A program made the position numbers and the translations under genes. From Bacteroidota bacterium (GTDB lineage Bacteria > Bacteroidota > Bacteroidia > Bacteroidales > B39-G9): 64,000 nucleotides of DNA. Below the pieces are notes generated by a model. The model saw only the letters and a program-made list of their open reading frames with translations. It had not been told where the DNA came from and searched no databases. The stretch spans positions 29,658-93,657 of the forward strand of contig JADFUR010000116.1 in the NCBI GenBank assembly GCA_015222055.1, read 5' to 3'. Shown here in pieces: positions 1 to 9,571 of the stretch; the first letter of the stretch is position 1; each line of letters opens with the position of its first letter.

Positions 1-78
1 TATTGAGTTTGTAATTTTTGAAACATTTGCTTCAAAGTTACCAATATGATAATTTAACTGTGCTAATGCTATTTTCAT
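1..78 (-). CDS. nadE: Glutamine-dependent NAD+ synthetase, N-terminal fragment cut by the window edge
   Basis: The reverse complement starts with ATG at 78 and reads MKIALAQLNYHIGNFEAN before running off the window after 26 codons. This matches the opening beta strand of the nitrilase-like amidase domain that begins glutamine-hydrolysing NAD+ synthetases; the family makes NAD+ from deamido-NAD+, glutamine and ATP. Only the start is visible, so the synthetase domain cannot be checked and another nitrilase-superfamily amidase is possible. The nearby gldB gene fits, because nadE and gldB lie close together in some Bacteroidota genomes as I recall it. Confidence 0.72.
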   Translation of the reverse strand, partial: MKIALAQLNYHIGNFEANVSKITNSI

Positions 79-153
79 GATTTTTATTTGTTAAAATAAA
101 CGATAATGACAAGCGATTTATAATGTTTCGAAAGAGCGAATTATTTATTAGTT

Positions 154-834
154 CTAGAATAAAACACCAAGCTTACAGGTAATGGTGTTAACAACAGCTT
201 TATCATCAGAATTGTTTTTATCTTTTGTTATATCTATAAATCCATTAGTGTAAATTACACCAATAGTCAGGGCTGAAGTCCCTCCAAGAGAATATTCTAT
301 ACCACCACCAACGTTATAAGCAAGGTTGTAAAAACTTAACTCATCAATAATATTAACTTCATTAATATTATTTGAAGACACATTGGCTTTTGCTCCAATA
401 AGAATTTGAGGTGTTAAACCAAACTGACCGTAATAGGTAAAATAACCTATTTGATTTGTTTTTAATTTTATTGATAAAGGGAATTTAAGATATTGCAATT
501 TGTAAGCTATTGTTGTGCCTCCCTCAAAATTGTAGGTAGAATCTGAAGCTTTAAGGGTAACAGCGTCTGAATATTTAAGTTTTCCTCCTGTATTATTAAT
601 AGTTATTCCGGTTGACAGAGCATAATTTTTAGAAAAAAAACAATCGGCATTTAAACCAAAATCGAAACCGAATTGATACCCGTCAGTTTTTATTTTATTT
701 ATATCGGAATTTATCCATGAGACTTGAGGACTGGCAACAAATCCTAATCGTAAGCCTTGTGAAAATGTTGTGTTTGCAATGAAAAAGATAAAAATTAATA
801 TTGATGTTTTATATAAAACTGTTTGATTTTTCAT
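154..834 (-). CDS. Outer-membrane beta-barrel protein (PorT / OMP_b-brl type)
   Basis: A 226-residue protein when started at the ATG at 834. This start is preferred over upstream in-frame codons because it opens directly with a signal peptide (MKNQ, hydrophobic core, cleavage after ...NTTFSQ). The mature part has alternating glycine/aromatic strands such as LRLGFVASPQVSW, YALSTGITINNTGG and NVGGGIEYSLGG and ends in a C-terminal Phe (KLGVLF), as barrel proteins inserted by BAM do. This is the general small-barrel family common in Bacteroidota; the function is unknown. It is divergent from gldB and ends 76 bases downstream of the nadE start on the same strand. Confidence 0.75.
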   Translation of the reverse strand: MKNQTVLYKTSILIFIFFIANTTFSQGLRLGFVASPQVSWINSDINKIKTDGYQFGFDFGLNADCFFSKNYALSTGITINNTGGKLKYSDAVTLKASDSTYNFEGGTTIAYKLQYLKFPLSIKLKTNQIGYFTYYGQFGLTPQILIGAKANVSSNNINEVNIIDELSFYNLAYNVGGGIEYSLGGTSALTIGVIYTNGFIDITKDKNNSDDKAVVNTITCKLGVLF

Positions 835-905
835 AATTTTGTTTTTATTGTTTATGTAAAAACTTAATAAATAATTATTAGCAAAAATAATAAAATTTAT
901 TCTAT

Positions 906-913
906 TATTTTTG
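906..913 (+). promoter_or_regulatory. Candidate -7 element of the gldB promoter
   Basis: TATTTTTG matches the Bacteroidota primary-sigma -7 consensus TAnnTTTG and lies 30 bases before the gldB ATG. No convincing TTTG -33 partner is seen about 20 bases upstream, so this is tentative. Confidence 0.3.
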
Positions 914-943
914 CAGTATTCATAACTAATAAATAAAAACCCC

Positions 944-1948
944 ATGTTGAGAAAAATATTTACATTGTTGATTGTTTGTTCTTTAGTTACAATCTCCTGT
1001 AAAAGGAACAAATTTGATGTTAATGTTTCAAAAATAAAGATAGATTTAAAAGTAAATCGTTTTGATAATGAATTGTTTTCAATAAATAAGGATAGTATTG
1101 ATTATTACATTCCAAAGATTGAAAAAAAATATGGTAAGTTCTTCCAGCTCTTTAACTATAAAATTATTAATATTGGAGGAACAGAAAACAGGAATTATTC
1201 AGATTACCTAAAAGGGTTTTTATCGGATTTTACTATATCAAATGTATACAAAGAAACAGAGAAGGTGTTTCAAGATATTGACGATGTTGAAGATGATTTA
1301 ACCGAGGCGTTTAAACATTATAAATATTATTTCCCCCAAAATAATATACCTAAAATTTACACTTATATTTCAGGATTTAATCAATCGATTGTTACTGATG
1401 AAAATTTACTTGGGATAGGTCTTGATAAATATTTTGGCAAGAAAAATGCTTTTTATGAGAGATTGCAATTACCTGTTTATTTGAGATATAAAATGGATGA
1501 GAAGTTTATTGTTTCTGATTGTATGCAGGCTTGGGCAATAACAGAATTTCCTAATAATGACAGCGTAGATAATTTGTTAAGTCATATTATTTATAGAGGG
1601 AAAATTCAATATTTTATTGATGCAATGTTACCAAATACTCCCGATTCAATAAAAATAGCATTTAAGACAAGTCAGTTGGATTGGTGTAATAAAAATGAAA
1701 AAAGAATGTGGATATTTTTAATCGAAAACAACTTGCTTTTTTCATCTGATTATATGGAAATAAAAAGATATACAGATCCAGGACCGTTTACCTCAGGATT
1801 TTCTAGAGAATCTCCTGCCAGAATAGGAATATGGATGGGGTGGCAAATAGTTAAATCATACATGGATAACAATAATGTTACTCTAAAAGAATTGATGCTC
1901 AATAATGATGGTCAAAAAATTCTTAATCAATCGAAGTATAAACCTTAA
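944..1948 (+). CDS. gldB: Gliding motility lipoprotein GldB
   Basis: A 334-residue lipoprotein: the signal peptide ends in a lipobox with Cys19 (VTISC) followed by charged residues. The body resembles the GldB family: an early VNRFDNELFSI segment, ISGFNQSIVTDENLLGIGLDKYFG in the middle, and the C-terminal PGPFTSGFSRESPARIGIWMGWQIVKSYM block, which is typical of GldB. GldB is a membrane lipoprotein needed for gliding in Flavobacterium and associated with the type IX secretion/gliding apparatus. Its presence is consistent with a T9SS-carrying organism, as is the T9SS tail at the right end of the window. No gldC-like gene follows; the next gene is unrelated. Confidence 0.87.
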   Translation: MLRKIFTLLIVCSLVTISCKRNKFDVNVSKIKIDLKVNRFDNELFSINKDSIDYYIPKIEKKYGKFFQLFNYKIINIGGTENRNYSDYLKGFLSDFTISNVYKETEKVFQDIDDVEDDLTEAFKHYKYYFPQNNIPKIYTYISGFNQSIVTDENLLGIGLDKYFGKKNAFYERLQLPVYLRYKMDEKFIVSDCMQAWAITEFPNNDSVDNLLSHIIYRGKIQYFIDAMLPNTPDSIKIAFKTSQLDWCNKNEKRMWIFLIENNLLFSSDYMEIKRYTDPGPFTSGFSRESPARIGIWMGWQIVKSYMDNNNVTLKELMLNNDGQKILNQSKYKP

Positions 1949-2204
1949 TATATGTAGTGTATATTCATAATTGAGGTGTTAAATTCGAATGAAATGCTTC
2001 TGATTAATTGTGATTATATTGTTAAATAGTTGTATTGTTATGTTGTTGTTTTGTACATTATTTGTATTTCAACAAACGAATCTAAAAAACAATAGAAAAG
2101 AAACGATAAATTAAAGAACTGTATTGCTTAGAATTCTTGTACTGAAGAATTATTTATCAGATACAGTTTGTAAATATAACATAGGATAATATTATTTTAT
2201 TAAA

Positions 2205-2744
2205 ATGATTGATACAGAAAAAAAAGCTTTAAGAAAAAAAATAAAAGCAATTAAGTCTGAAGTTAGCTTTGAAGAAAAAAAAACACGTTCAAAAAATATT
2301 CTTTTAAAACTTGAACGGAATAAAATATTTCAAAATGCTAAAATAGTAATGCTTTATTGGTCGATGAAGGATGAGGTTTTTACTCACGATTTTGTTGTAA
2401 AATGGTCTTCTGATAAAAAAATAATTCTACCATCGGTAGCTGGCGATAATTTAATTTTAAAAGAATTCACAGGAAAAGACGATTTAGTAGCTGGCGACAG
2501 ATATGATATACCTGAGCCTGGATGTGGTATTTTTGAGAATGAAAATGAAATTGAATTAATAGTTGTTCCTGGAGTTGCTTTTGATAAACAAAATAACCGA
2601 ATGGGTAGGGGCAAAGCTTATTATGACAAGTTGTTAAAATCTACAAAAGCAAAGAAGATTGGTATTTGTTTTGAATTTCAATTGTTTGAAAATATTCCTT
2701 ACGACAAATATGATGTTAAAATGGATTTGGTTATTAGTGAATAA
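2205..2744 (+). CDS. 5-formyltetrahydrofolate cyclo-ligase
   Basis: A 179-residue protein of normal family length. It converts 5-formyl-THF to 5,10-methenyl-THF with ATP, rescuing folate trapped as folinate. The N terminus has the basic ALRKKIKAIK helix, the middle the MLYWSMKDEV strand, and near residue 130 the ATP/phosphate motif NNRMGRGKAYYDKLL, equivalent to the GxGxGYYD signature. It appears to be a single-gene unit: 256 bases without a gene precede it and a repeat-bearing spacer follows. Confidence 0.88.
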   Translation: MIDTEKKALRKKIKAIKSEVSFEEKKTRSKNILLKLERNKIFQNAKIVMLYWSMKDEVFTHDFVVKWSSDKKIILPSVAGDNLILKEFTGKDDLVAGDRYDIPEPGCGIFENENEIELIVVPGVAFDKQNNRMGRGKAYYDKLLKSTKAKKIGICFEFQLFENIPYDKYDVKMDLVISE

Positions 2745-2778
2745 AAATTTGTTATACTTTGTGTAATGTGATTTGGAT

Positions 2779-2900
2779 TTGTTGTCATTAATAGTCATTT
2801 GTTGTCATTTGACTTTGTCGTCTGCCTTGTGAAATTATAAAGTAATATTTCTTATGATCGTTCAGCCATTTAATGACTATTGATGACAATAAATAATGAT
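2779..2900. repeat. Dispersed TTGTCATT/TAGTCATT repeat, inverted pair
   Basis: The spacer holds TTGTCATTAATAGTCATTT followed at once by TTGTCATTT (2782-2810), and about 60 bases later the inverse, TAATGACTATTGATGACAA (2871-2889). The two arms can pair imperfectly. A close relative, TTGTCATTGATAGTCATTT, occurs at 25875-25893, so this is a dispersed intergenic repeat and not a unique terminator. Confidence 0.6.
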
Positions 2901-2938
2901 GATATTATGTTAAAATTATAACAGTTTATAGTACAATC

Positions 2939-4126
2939 TTATTCATTCAGCAATGATATTGCAAGCCACGACATTAATCCCATACCGGTTTTTAAAGCAT
3001 CTTCATCAATATTAAAAGTCGAAGTGTGTTGCTTTGAAGCGATGTTTTTTTCTTTATTGCCAATTCCTAATCGATAAAATGTTGAAGGAAAATTTTGTGA
3101 ATAATATGCAAAATCTTCGGAAGTCATTCTTTGGTCAAGCTCAACAACATGTTTTTTTCCTAAATATTGTTGAGCAAAACAAATGGCTTTTTCAGTTGTT
3201 TCAACATCATTGTTAAGTAATGGATAACCTTTAACAATATTTATTTCACATTGAGCTCCATGTTTTTTAGCAATTGAATTCGCAATGTTTTTTATTTCGA
3301 TGTGAGCTTTTTGTCTCCATTCTTCGTCCATTGTTCTGAAAGTACCTTCAAATTTCACTTCATTAGGAATAACATTGGTTGCACCATTAGCAATAGCCTT
3401 TCCAAAAGCTAAAACGGTTGGAGCTGTTTCTGGAGTTTCATTTTCAATCATTTGATGAAGAGCAACAATAATTTTTGATGCTACAAGAACAATGTTTGTT
3501 GTGATTTTTGGCATTGCTGCATGTCCGCCTTTACCTTTAATAGTAAGATATATTTCATCGGATGAGGCCATATATTTGCCTTTTTTAAATCCTACTGTCC
3601 CAGCCTGAAGATCTGGAAAAACATGCTGAGCAATAACAATATCGGGTTTAGGATTGTTTAAAGCTCCTTGCTCAATCATTTGTATTGCACCTCCGGGTAA
3701 AAGTTCTTCGCCAGGTTGAAAAATTAGTTTTACGGTTCCTTCAAATTCCGTTTTAATAGTGTTTAATATTTTTGCAACTCCTATAAGCGATGCTGTGTGA
3801 GCATCGTGACCGCAGGCGTGCATTGCATTGTTTTGTGATTTATATGAAATGTTATTTTCTTCAATTATTGGTAAAGCATCCATATCTGCACGCAGTGCAA
3901 TGGTTTTTTTTGTTGAATTTTTTCCTTTTATTTCAGCAACTATGCCTGTTTTGACAAAACCCTTTTTGAAATAAATATTCTCTTTTTTGAGTTGCGACGC
4001 AATATATTCAGATGTTTTAAACTCTTTAAACGACAATTCAGGGTTTTGGTGAATATGTCGTCGAATTTCAACAATATCATTAAAATAATTATCGGCTAAT
4101 TCTTTTATTTTATTTATAAGATGCAT
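2939..4126 (-). CDS. M20D-family amidohydrolase (N-acyl amino acid / hippurate hydrolase type)
   Basis: A 395-residue metal-dependent amidohydrolase. Visible M20D signatures are RADMDALPI (about 79-87), MHACGHDAH (102-110, with metal-ligand Cys105 and His107), the catalytic/metal pair GEE at 139-141, His168 in AQHVF, and a last ligand His367 near the C terminus. The lid domain for dimerisation lies between about 185 and 300. The family hydrolyses N-acylated amino acids, including aminoacylase and IAA-conjugate hydrolases; the substrate here is unknown. There is no signal peptide, so it is cytoplasmic. It is followed upstream by the 1094-residue protein with 81 bases between them. Confidence 0.88.
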   Translation of the reverse strand: MHLINKIKELADNYFNDIVEIRRHIHQNPELSFKEFKTSEYIASQLKKENIYFKKGFVKTGIVAEIKGKNSTKKTIALRADMDALPIIEENNISYKSQNNAMHACGHDAHTASLIGVAKILNTIKTEFEGTVKLIFQPGEELLPGGAIQMIEQGALNNPKPDIVIAQHVFPDLQAGTVGFKKGKYMASSDEIYLTIKGKGGHAAMPKITTNIVLVASKIIVALHQMIENETPETAPTVLAFGKAIANGATNVIPNEVKFEGTFRTMDEEWRQKAHIEIKNIANSIAKKHGAQCEINIVKGYPLLNNDVETTEKAICFAQQYLGKKHVVELDQRMTSEDFAYYSQNFPSTFYRLGIGNKEKNIASKQHTSTFNIDEDALKTGMGLMSWLAISLLNE

Positions 4127-4207
4127 TTCAAAAGTTAGTTATAAAGATGAAAGTTAAAGTTAATAATTATAAAAACAAATTAAATAATGAGTTGCAAAAT
4201 TTAGATT

Positions 4208-7200
4208 TTAAAAATCTAAATTTAATGAAAGATAAAAAATTTTAGGCAATATTACACGATTTTCGATACCCCAAGCCCAATCAGCACGAATATAATAGCC
4301 TAATAAACGAGTTCGTAAGCCAAAACCATAACCTGCAACAATCGGGTCGTTGCCTTTATCAATAATAACTGTAATAGGACCGTTTGTAATAATTTCTTGA
4401 TTATATGCGTTATCGTTTGAATAGGGCGTTAGGCCTGTCCATGCACTGCCAATATCGGCAAAGCCAATAATCATAAAATTATTGAGAAATCCGGAATTTA
4501 AAGGTCTGTTTGCAAAATATTTAATAATTGGCCACCGAATTTCACTATTTATGACTGCAAAATTATTACCGTTACGAATGTTCTGAGTAAAACCTCGCAT
4601 GTTGGTAGCCAGAGTTTGGTAAACATAATTTTTGTCGGTATCAATACGAATTGAATTGTCAAAAGTTTTTACTTTTGATGAGAGATTAATCCAATTATCA
4701 ACACCTCCCAGATAGTAGATTAACAGACTGTTTCCAAATGAAGAACTTGCAGCAAAACGATTTGCCCAAATTAAATCGCGATGAATTTTTAAATAATTTC
4801 GTACATCAGCACCTACAACAAAAAAATTGGAATTAATTTCTTTGTCAATTTGTTTATAAAACTCACCAAAAATTTTTAATCTCGTACCATTAAAAAGATT
4901 TACTCCTCGGTTAAATGTATTATCGTAAATATATTCAATTTTTAAACCATTCCAAATGCGGGAATCTGATTTTCTGTCAAGGTTTACGTAATCGGTTGAT
5001 AAGTATGATGTTCTGTCGTAACGAACAGTTTCCGTTGCTTGCAAAGCCGACACCTGACTAAAAGGGTATTTTAGAAGATATATTAATTCGTGTGAATGTG
5101 TTTTTGAGACAAAATATTGTGATGTATTCTCAAAAGCCTGACGATGAAAGATAATCTGCTTATCAATTTGTTTTTTAAGATTTACAAGACTTATTAAATA
5201 TTCGTTGCTTCGAAAATCGGGAGAGAAACGAATACCACCTGTAATTTTATAATTTTCGAATAAATCAACAGCCCCAATTTTTGTAAAGATATTAAATCCC
5301 GGATTAAAGTAAACAGCTCCTCCTGTAAAAGCCTGATATGAAGAGTTTAAAAACCCAAAGTCTATTTGATTTACCAAGGTGTTTGTGTAAAAATTAGTGA
5401 AATAAACTAATTGCTTGGGTAATTTAAAACCAGCAGAATCTTTTTGTATATCTAAACTGTTTTTAATATTGAAAAAGAATTTTTCTTTTTCAAATTCAAA
5501 AAGATAGTTGTTAATATCAATAAAAGTGGAATCTATATTTGAAAATTGTTTGGGACTGATAACTAAACTGTCGGGCTCTTGATCATAATAATAATCATAA
5601 TCACTTTCTTCAATAACACTGTCTTTATTTGTTAAATATTTATTAAATAGATTTCGAAATTCAGTATTTCTGTAATTACCTGAATATGAATTTTCATTAA
5701 TGTTAAGATTGTCAGTGAATAAATGGAATCGGTTTTTGTTAAAAAGTATCTCAGCGTAACTGCCGGACTTTTTATTAATATTATAATCGAGAACGTTTGT
5801 TGAGTAATTTGATAGAATATGTTTTTTTGTAAAATGTCGGTAATGAATACTAGTATCTATAAAACTTATTGTACTGTCGAATTTTATTAATTGGCGATTA
5901 ATAATTCCGTTTTCATCGCTTAAGTATGAAAACATATTCTTTTTAATTTCAAAAGGCTTAAATTCATTAGCATAAGGCGTGCTTGATAATTGAGTAAGTT
6001 TATTAGATTTATTTTTATAATCATAAATAAACAAATCGTAAAAATCAGAAGTTTGAACAGAATCTTTAATATTTAACGGAAGAGAAGCCTCAATTCTGTT
6101 TGAGCTAAAAATTATATCGTTTGAGTTATTAATAAATTTGGGATTTAAATCATCGGCAACATCATTTGTAATTTGTTCATTTGAGTTTGCTGCCACAGAA
6201 TGCACGTAAATATCTGTATGGCCGTCTTTTATACCTGAAAAAACGAAAAATAAACCATTATCAGAATACGAAAAGTCCAGAATTTTATCAATATAAAAAA
6301 GCTCTTGAGTTTCTATTTTTTTTGTATTTAATATATAATATGAAAGAAACATTTTGCCTTTCTGCTCGGTAATAATTGAAAGAAATTCACTTGATGGATG
6401 CCAAGTTAGAATCGGATATGAATAATCTGTTATTTGTTCTAATTTGCTACCTTTTGAAAAAATACGTTTTCGTTTACGATTTTGGGTGTTGTAAATCCAT
6501 ACAATATATTTTCCCTTTTCGTTTGTTGTGTAAGCAATGTAATTATCGTCAGCACTAATTTTTATTTGTTTATAAACTCGTGATTTTTTTGTTTTTTTTA
6601 GCAGTTTATCCGTTTCGGGGATATTTTTACCTATGTTTTCTTTATTAAATTTTGTTTTGTAATATTCAAACCAATCAATTAATAAATCTTTAAGAGGAAT
6701 GCCTAGCACAAACATAAATCCTTTATCTACATTCTTGCTAAGTCTTGTGAGATAAACAACATTTGACACAACAGCATCGCCATAGTTGTCTGATATGTAC
6801 TTCCAAAATGAATGTCCTGCATATACAGCATCATTTTCTGCTAATCGGTTAATTTTTTTGTATTTTTTAGTCAGTATTCCATCTCTAATTTTATTTTCAA
6901 TAGATAAATCCCATTTTTTCGAATAGAATGAGATTAAGCCTTTCTCATACCATGAGGGAAGATTTAAAAGAGCTGTACTTGTAAGTCTGTCTTTAATGCT
7001 CCCACCGTATAACATATCTCTGAGGATAGCTTCGGTAATAGCTGCATCTATTTGTTGTTTATATTTGTGATGATTACCTTCAAAAAAAAGAAATACTTTA
7101 TTGTTAATTATTCTTGTTTGTCCCCCAATATTATATTCTTGCTTTCCTGTTATTAACCCTATATTGCTTTGTTTAAAGTCTGAATGTTTATTATAGATAA

Positions 7201-7492
7201 TAAAAATAATTCTACGTTCAAGAGTATGTTCAAGTTTATATTCTAGTTCACTAATTCTTGTTGATGCATATTTTGCAGTATATTCAGCCAAATTTTTACC
7301 ACCCACATACATATAAGTATCGAACTTATCGAAACGATAATATTGCCAATAAAAGTCAATGTATTGAACCCTATTTTTTCCAAAACTCATTTGAAGTCCA
7401 TTATAGAACTGAGCATAAGTTTTTGATAATGGTATTATTATCAAAAATAATACCAAGGCACAGGCAGATGATATTTTTGTTTTTTTGTTCAA
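4208..7492 (-). CDS. Giant propeller-barrel protein: degenerate peptidase-like domain, TolB-like (PD40) propeller, Omp85-like barrel
   Basis: A 1094-residue exported protein. The start is a TTG directly after an in-frame TAA and gives a signal peptide ending ...KTYAQF. Residues about 30-250 resemble the peptidase-MA/gluzincin fold, with a LPSWYEKGLISFYS segment where active enzymes have a WFxEG helix, but the zinc motif HExxH is absent (TEAIL at the expected place). About residues 300-560 carry TolB/PD40-type propeller blades (for example DNYIAYTTNEKG and NNDIIFSSNR). The last about 400 residues look like a BamA/TamA-type surface-antigen barrel ending YLSLNLDF with a terminal Phe. Similar fusions recur in Bacteroidota with unknown role; outer-membrane location is inferred. 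It starts 15 bases after rlmB ends, so the two are probably cotranscribed. Confidence 0.72.
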   Translation of the reverse strand: MNKKTKISSACALVLFLIIIPLSKTYAQFYNGLQMSFGKNRVQYIDFYWQYYRFDKFDTYMYVGGKNLAEYTAKYASTRISELEYKLEHTLERRIIFIIYNKHSDFKQSNIGLITGKQEYNIGGQTRIINNKVFLFFEGNHHKYKQQIDAAITEAILRDMLYGGSIKDRLTSTALLNLPSWYEKGLISFYSKKWDLSIENKIRDGILTKKYKKINRLAENDAVYAGHSFWKYISDNYGDAVVSNVVYLTRLSKNVDKGFMFVLGIPLKDLLIDWFEYYKTKFNKENIGKNIPETDKLLKKTKKSRVYKQIKISADDNYIAYTTNEKGKYIVWIYNTQNRKRKRIFSKGSKLEQITDYSYPILTWHPSSEFLSIITEQKGKMFLSYYILNTKKIETQELFYIDKILDFSYSDNGLFFVFSGIKDGHTDIYVHSVAANSNEQITNDVADDLNPKFINNSNDIIFSSNRIEASLPLNIKDSVQTSDFYDLFIYDYKNKSNKLTQLSSTPYANEFKPFEIKKNMFSYLSDENGIINRQLIKFDSTISFIDTSIHYRHFTKKHILSNYSTNVLDYNINKKSGSYAEILFNKNRFHLFTDNLNINENSYSGNYRNTEFRNLFNKYLTNKDSVIEESDYDYYYDQEPDSLVISPKQFSNIDSTFIDINNYLFEFEKEKFFFNIKNSLDIQKDSAGFKLPKQLVYFTNFYTNTLVNQIDFGFLNSSYQAFTGGAVYFNPGFNIFTKIGAVDLFENYKITGGIRFSPDFRSNEYLISLVNLKKQIDKQIIFHRQAFENTSQYFVSKTHSHELIYLLKYPFSQVSALQATETVRYDRTSYLSTDYVNLDRKSDSRIWNGLKIEYIYDNTFNRGVNLFNGTRLKIFGEFYKQIDKEINSNFFVVGADVRNYLKIHRDLIWANRFAASSSFGNSLLIYYLGGVDNWINLSSKVKTFDNSIRIDTDKNYVYQTLATNMRGFTQNIRNGNNFAVINSEIRWPIIKYFANRPLNSGFLNNFMIIGFADIGSAWTGLTPYSNDNAYNQEIITNGPITVIIDKGNDPIVAGYGFGLRTRLLGYYIRADWAWGIENRVILPKIFYLSLNLDF

Positions 7493-7507
7493 TTATTAAG
7501 ATCAAAT

Positions 7508-8254
7508 TTAAGAAATATCAATTCTTTGTTTAACTGCTTCGTAAACAATTATTGAAGTTGCAACAGACACATTTAATGATTCTATATTACCCAAAATTGG
7601 TATTTTAACAATCTTATCCGATTGATTAATAATTTCGTTAGCAATGCCAACATCTTCGGCTCCCATAACTATAGCCGATGGTACTTTAAAATCAACATCA
7701 TAATAATAATCATCTGATTTTTCATCTGCAGCAACTATTTGTATCCCACTCTGTTTTAAAAAAATAATTGTCTTTTTAAGATTTTCGACACGACACACAG
7801 GAATTGTATGTAAAGCACCTGCCGATGTTTTAACCGCATCAGAATTTATAAGTGCGGAACCTTTAGTAGGAATAATAATTGCATTAACTCCGGCACATTC
7901 TGCTGTTCGTGCAATAGCTCCAAAATTTCTTACGTCGGTAACTTTATCTAAAACCAAAAATAGAGGAAGTTTTGCTTGCTCGTATAATTGAGGTAAAATG
8001 TATTCAATATTTTGGTATTCAATGCATGAAATAAATGCAATAACACCCTGATGATTTTTTTGTGATATTTTGTTTAATTTCTGAATAGGAACATACTGAA
8101 ATGGTATTTCCCTTTCTTTAATTAAAGTGACCAATTCATAAAACAACTCGCCACGAGAATCTTTTTTTAAAAGAACCTTTTCAATTTCTTTGTTTGCTTT
8201 TATTGCTTCAATACACGCCCTAATTCCAAATATTTTGTCAGTATTCGATTTCAT
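7508..8254 (-). CDS. rlmB: 23S rRNA 2'-O-methyltransferase of the RlmB/TrmH (SpoU) family
   Basis: A 248-residue SPOUT methyltransferase with the N-terminal substrate-binding domain (FGIRACIEAI opening, about 1-75) and a trefoil-knot C-terminal domain. The three SpoU motifs are visible: DKVTDVRNFGAIARTAEC (motif 1), VMGAEDVGI (motif 2) and IPILGNIESLNVSVATSI (motif 3, SAM knot). RlmB methylates G2251 of 23S rRNA; assignment to RlmB rather than another TrmH-like enzyme rests on length and opening motif. The gene lies in a leftward group with the GWxTD gene before it. Confidence 0.87.
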   Translation of the reverse strand: MKSNTDKIFGIRACIEAIKANKEIEKVLLKKDSRGELFYELVTLIKEREIPFQYVPIQKLNKISQKNHQGVIAFISCIEYQNIEYILPQLYEQAKLPLFLVLDKVTDVRNFGAIARTAECAGVNAIIIPTKGSALINSDAVKTSAGALHTIPVCRVENLKKTIIFLKQSGIQIVAADEKSDDYYYDVDFKVPSAIVMGAEDVGIANEIINQSDKIVKIPILGNIESLNVSVATSIIVYEAVKQRIDIS

Positions 8255-8290
8255 ATGTTTATTTTATTTGTTACAATTATTAATTCATAG

Positions 8291-9571
8291 TTATTTAGCA
8301 ATAGAAAAAACATGTCCGCTTCGCCAGGTATTAACAGCTTTAAACCAGCTGTCGTCGTAAACATCAGACCTGTTTAAAATATAATAATTATTGCTAAAAG
8401 GGTTCTCTGTTTTTTCGAAAGTGAAATCCATTGACATTGTTTTGGCTTTTTTTCCATAAATCCAACGTTCAATAGAGTCGTTTTTATAAATCATTGTTGG
8501 TATTCCGTAAACAACATAAATCATTCCTCTATCGGTTTTCCAACCTTCACTAAGCGAGGGGAAATAATAATTGGCAAGTTGCACTCTGCCATAATAAATT
8601 CTGATTAGTTCGCGTGCACGGTCAACATTTCCTGTTGCTAAAATCCATAAGCTGTCAACAGCTATTTTAGGGTTGTTATAAGCATTTAATTTTTTATATT
8701 CTCGAGAAGAAGTTAAATATTGCAAAGGTTCAAATAATTTTTCGGCACTTTGTACTCTCGGGTAATCATCTCCGTAATTAAACAAAGTTAAGCCTTCGTT
8801 TGACAGGGTGTCTTTTTGAAAGCGATAAAAACCTTTGTTTTGAAATTTGAAAATTACAGTATCAAAATTTTGAACATACCAAGTTGAATCGGGTTTGAAA
8901 TCGATTTTATCATCAGGGTCGGAATCGAATGGAGGCAAAGGGACTCCAAACTTTTTTTTATAATAAGACACATACAAATTTTTAGTTTTTACACGATTGC
9001 TTTTAATAAAAAAGGGAGTGTTTTTGTTAAAATAGTTTTTAAAAACAGGCTTCTTTTTTACATTATCAAAAACCAAATAATTTTGAGCTGAATTATTTGT
9101 GGTTTTGTCAACCTCAATTAATGACGAAGTTTGTTTTTCGCTATTTAAATCAGAAATGGAAATGTCAATAAAACCTTTTTTGCCTGTTGCGAGCTTAACT
9201 GGTATGTAGGAAATATAATTATTGCTTAGGCCGTTTTCGCAAACATTTAATTTAAAAGATGCACTATCAATAAACTCTGATTTTTGAAGTGATTCGTAAA
9301 GTTGATATTGAATTAAAATTTTTGCTTGTTTAAATTTGGCTTTCTCTTCTTTTTTAATAAATAATAATTCTGGTCGGTAGATATTATAAAAAAGAAAAGA
9401 GACAGAATCTGAATTGTGATAAATGTAAAATTCGGGATGCAACCCCGTGCTTGTTGGATTATATAAATAAGAAACATTTTTGTCTGCAACCGAATAATAA
9501 ATTGTTACACATGAGCTTACGACAAAAATTAAACTTATTGTTAAAAAAATATTTTTTTTTATGAAATTCAT
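8291..9571 (-). CDS. GWxTD-domain lipoprotein
   Basis: Started at the ATG at 9571, which gives a 426-residue lipoprotein with lipobox VVSSC (Cys21); an upstream in-frame start would bury the signal peptide. The C-terminal third contains the GWxTD hallmark (SEGWKTDRGMIYVVYGIP) followed by the IERWIYG block. The domain is common in Bacteroidota and Acidobacteriota and its role is unknown. The rest is beta-rich without recognisable enzyme motifs. Periplasmic or outer-membrane attachment is inferred from the lipobox. It sits 36 bases upstream of rlmB on the same strand. Confidence 0.8.
   Translation of the reverse strand: MNFIKKNIFLTISLIFVVSSCVTIYYSVADKNVSYLYNPTSTGLHPEFYIYHNSDSVSFLFYNIYRPELLFIKKEEKAKFKQAKILIQYQLYESLQKSEFIDSASFKLNVCENGLSNNYISYIPVKLATGKKGFIDISISDLNSEKQTSSLIEVDKTTNNSAQNYLVFDNVKKKPVFKNYFNKNTPFFIKSNRVKTKNLYVSYYKKKFGVPLPPFDSDPDDKIDFKPDSTWYVQNFDTVIFKFQNKGFYRFQKDTLSNEGLTLFNYGDDYPRVQSAEKLFEPLQYLTSSREYKKLNAYNNPKIAVDSLWILATGNVDRARELIRIYYGRVQLANYYFPSLSEGWKTDRGMIYVVYGIPTMIYKNDSIERWIYGKKAKTMSMDFTFEKTENPFSNNYYILNRSDVYDDSWFKAVNTWRSGHVFSIAK

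Noticed and set aside
835..1011. Longer N terminus for the outer-membrane barrel at the left end
   Set aside because: The extension overlaps the start of gldB and puts about 59 residues before a normal signal peptide.
2384..2614. Minus-strand frame inside the 5-formyl-THF cyclo-ligase gene
   Set aside because: It lies wholly within a gene with a clear family motif, and its translation shows no domain.
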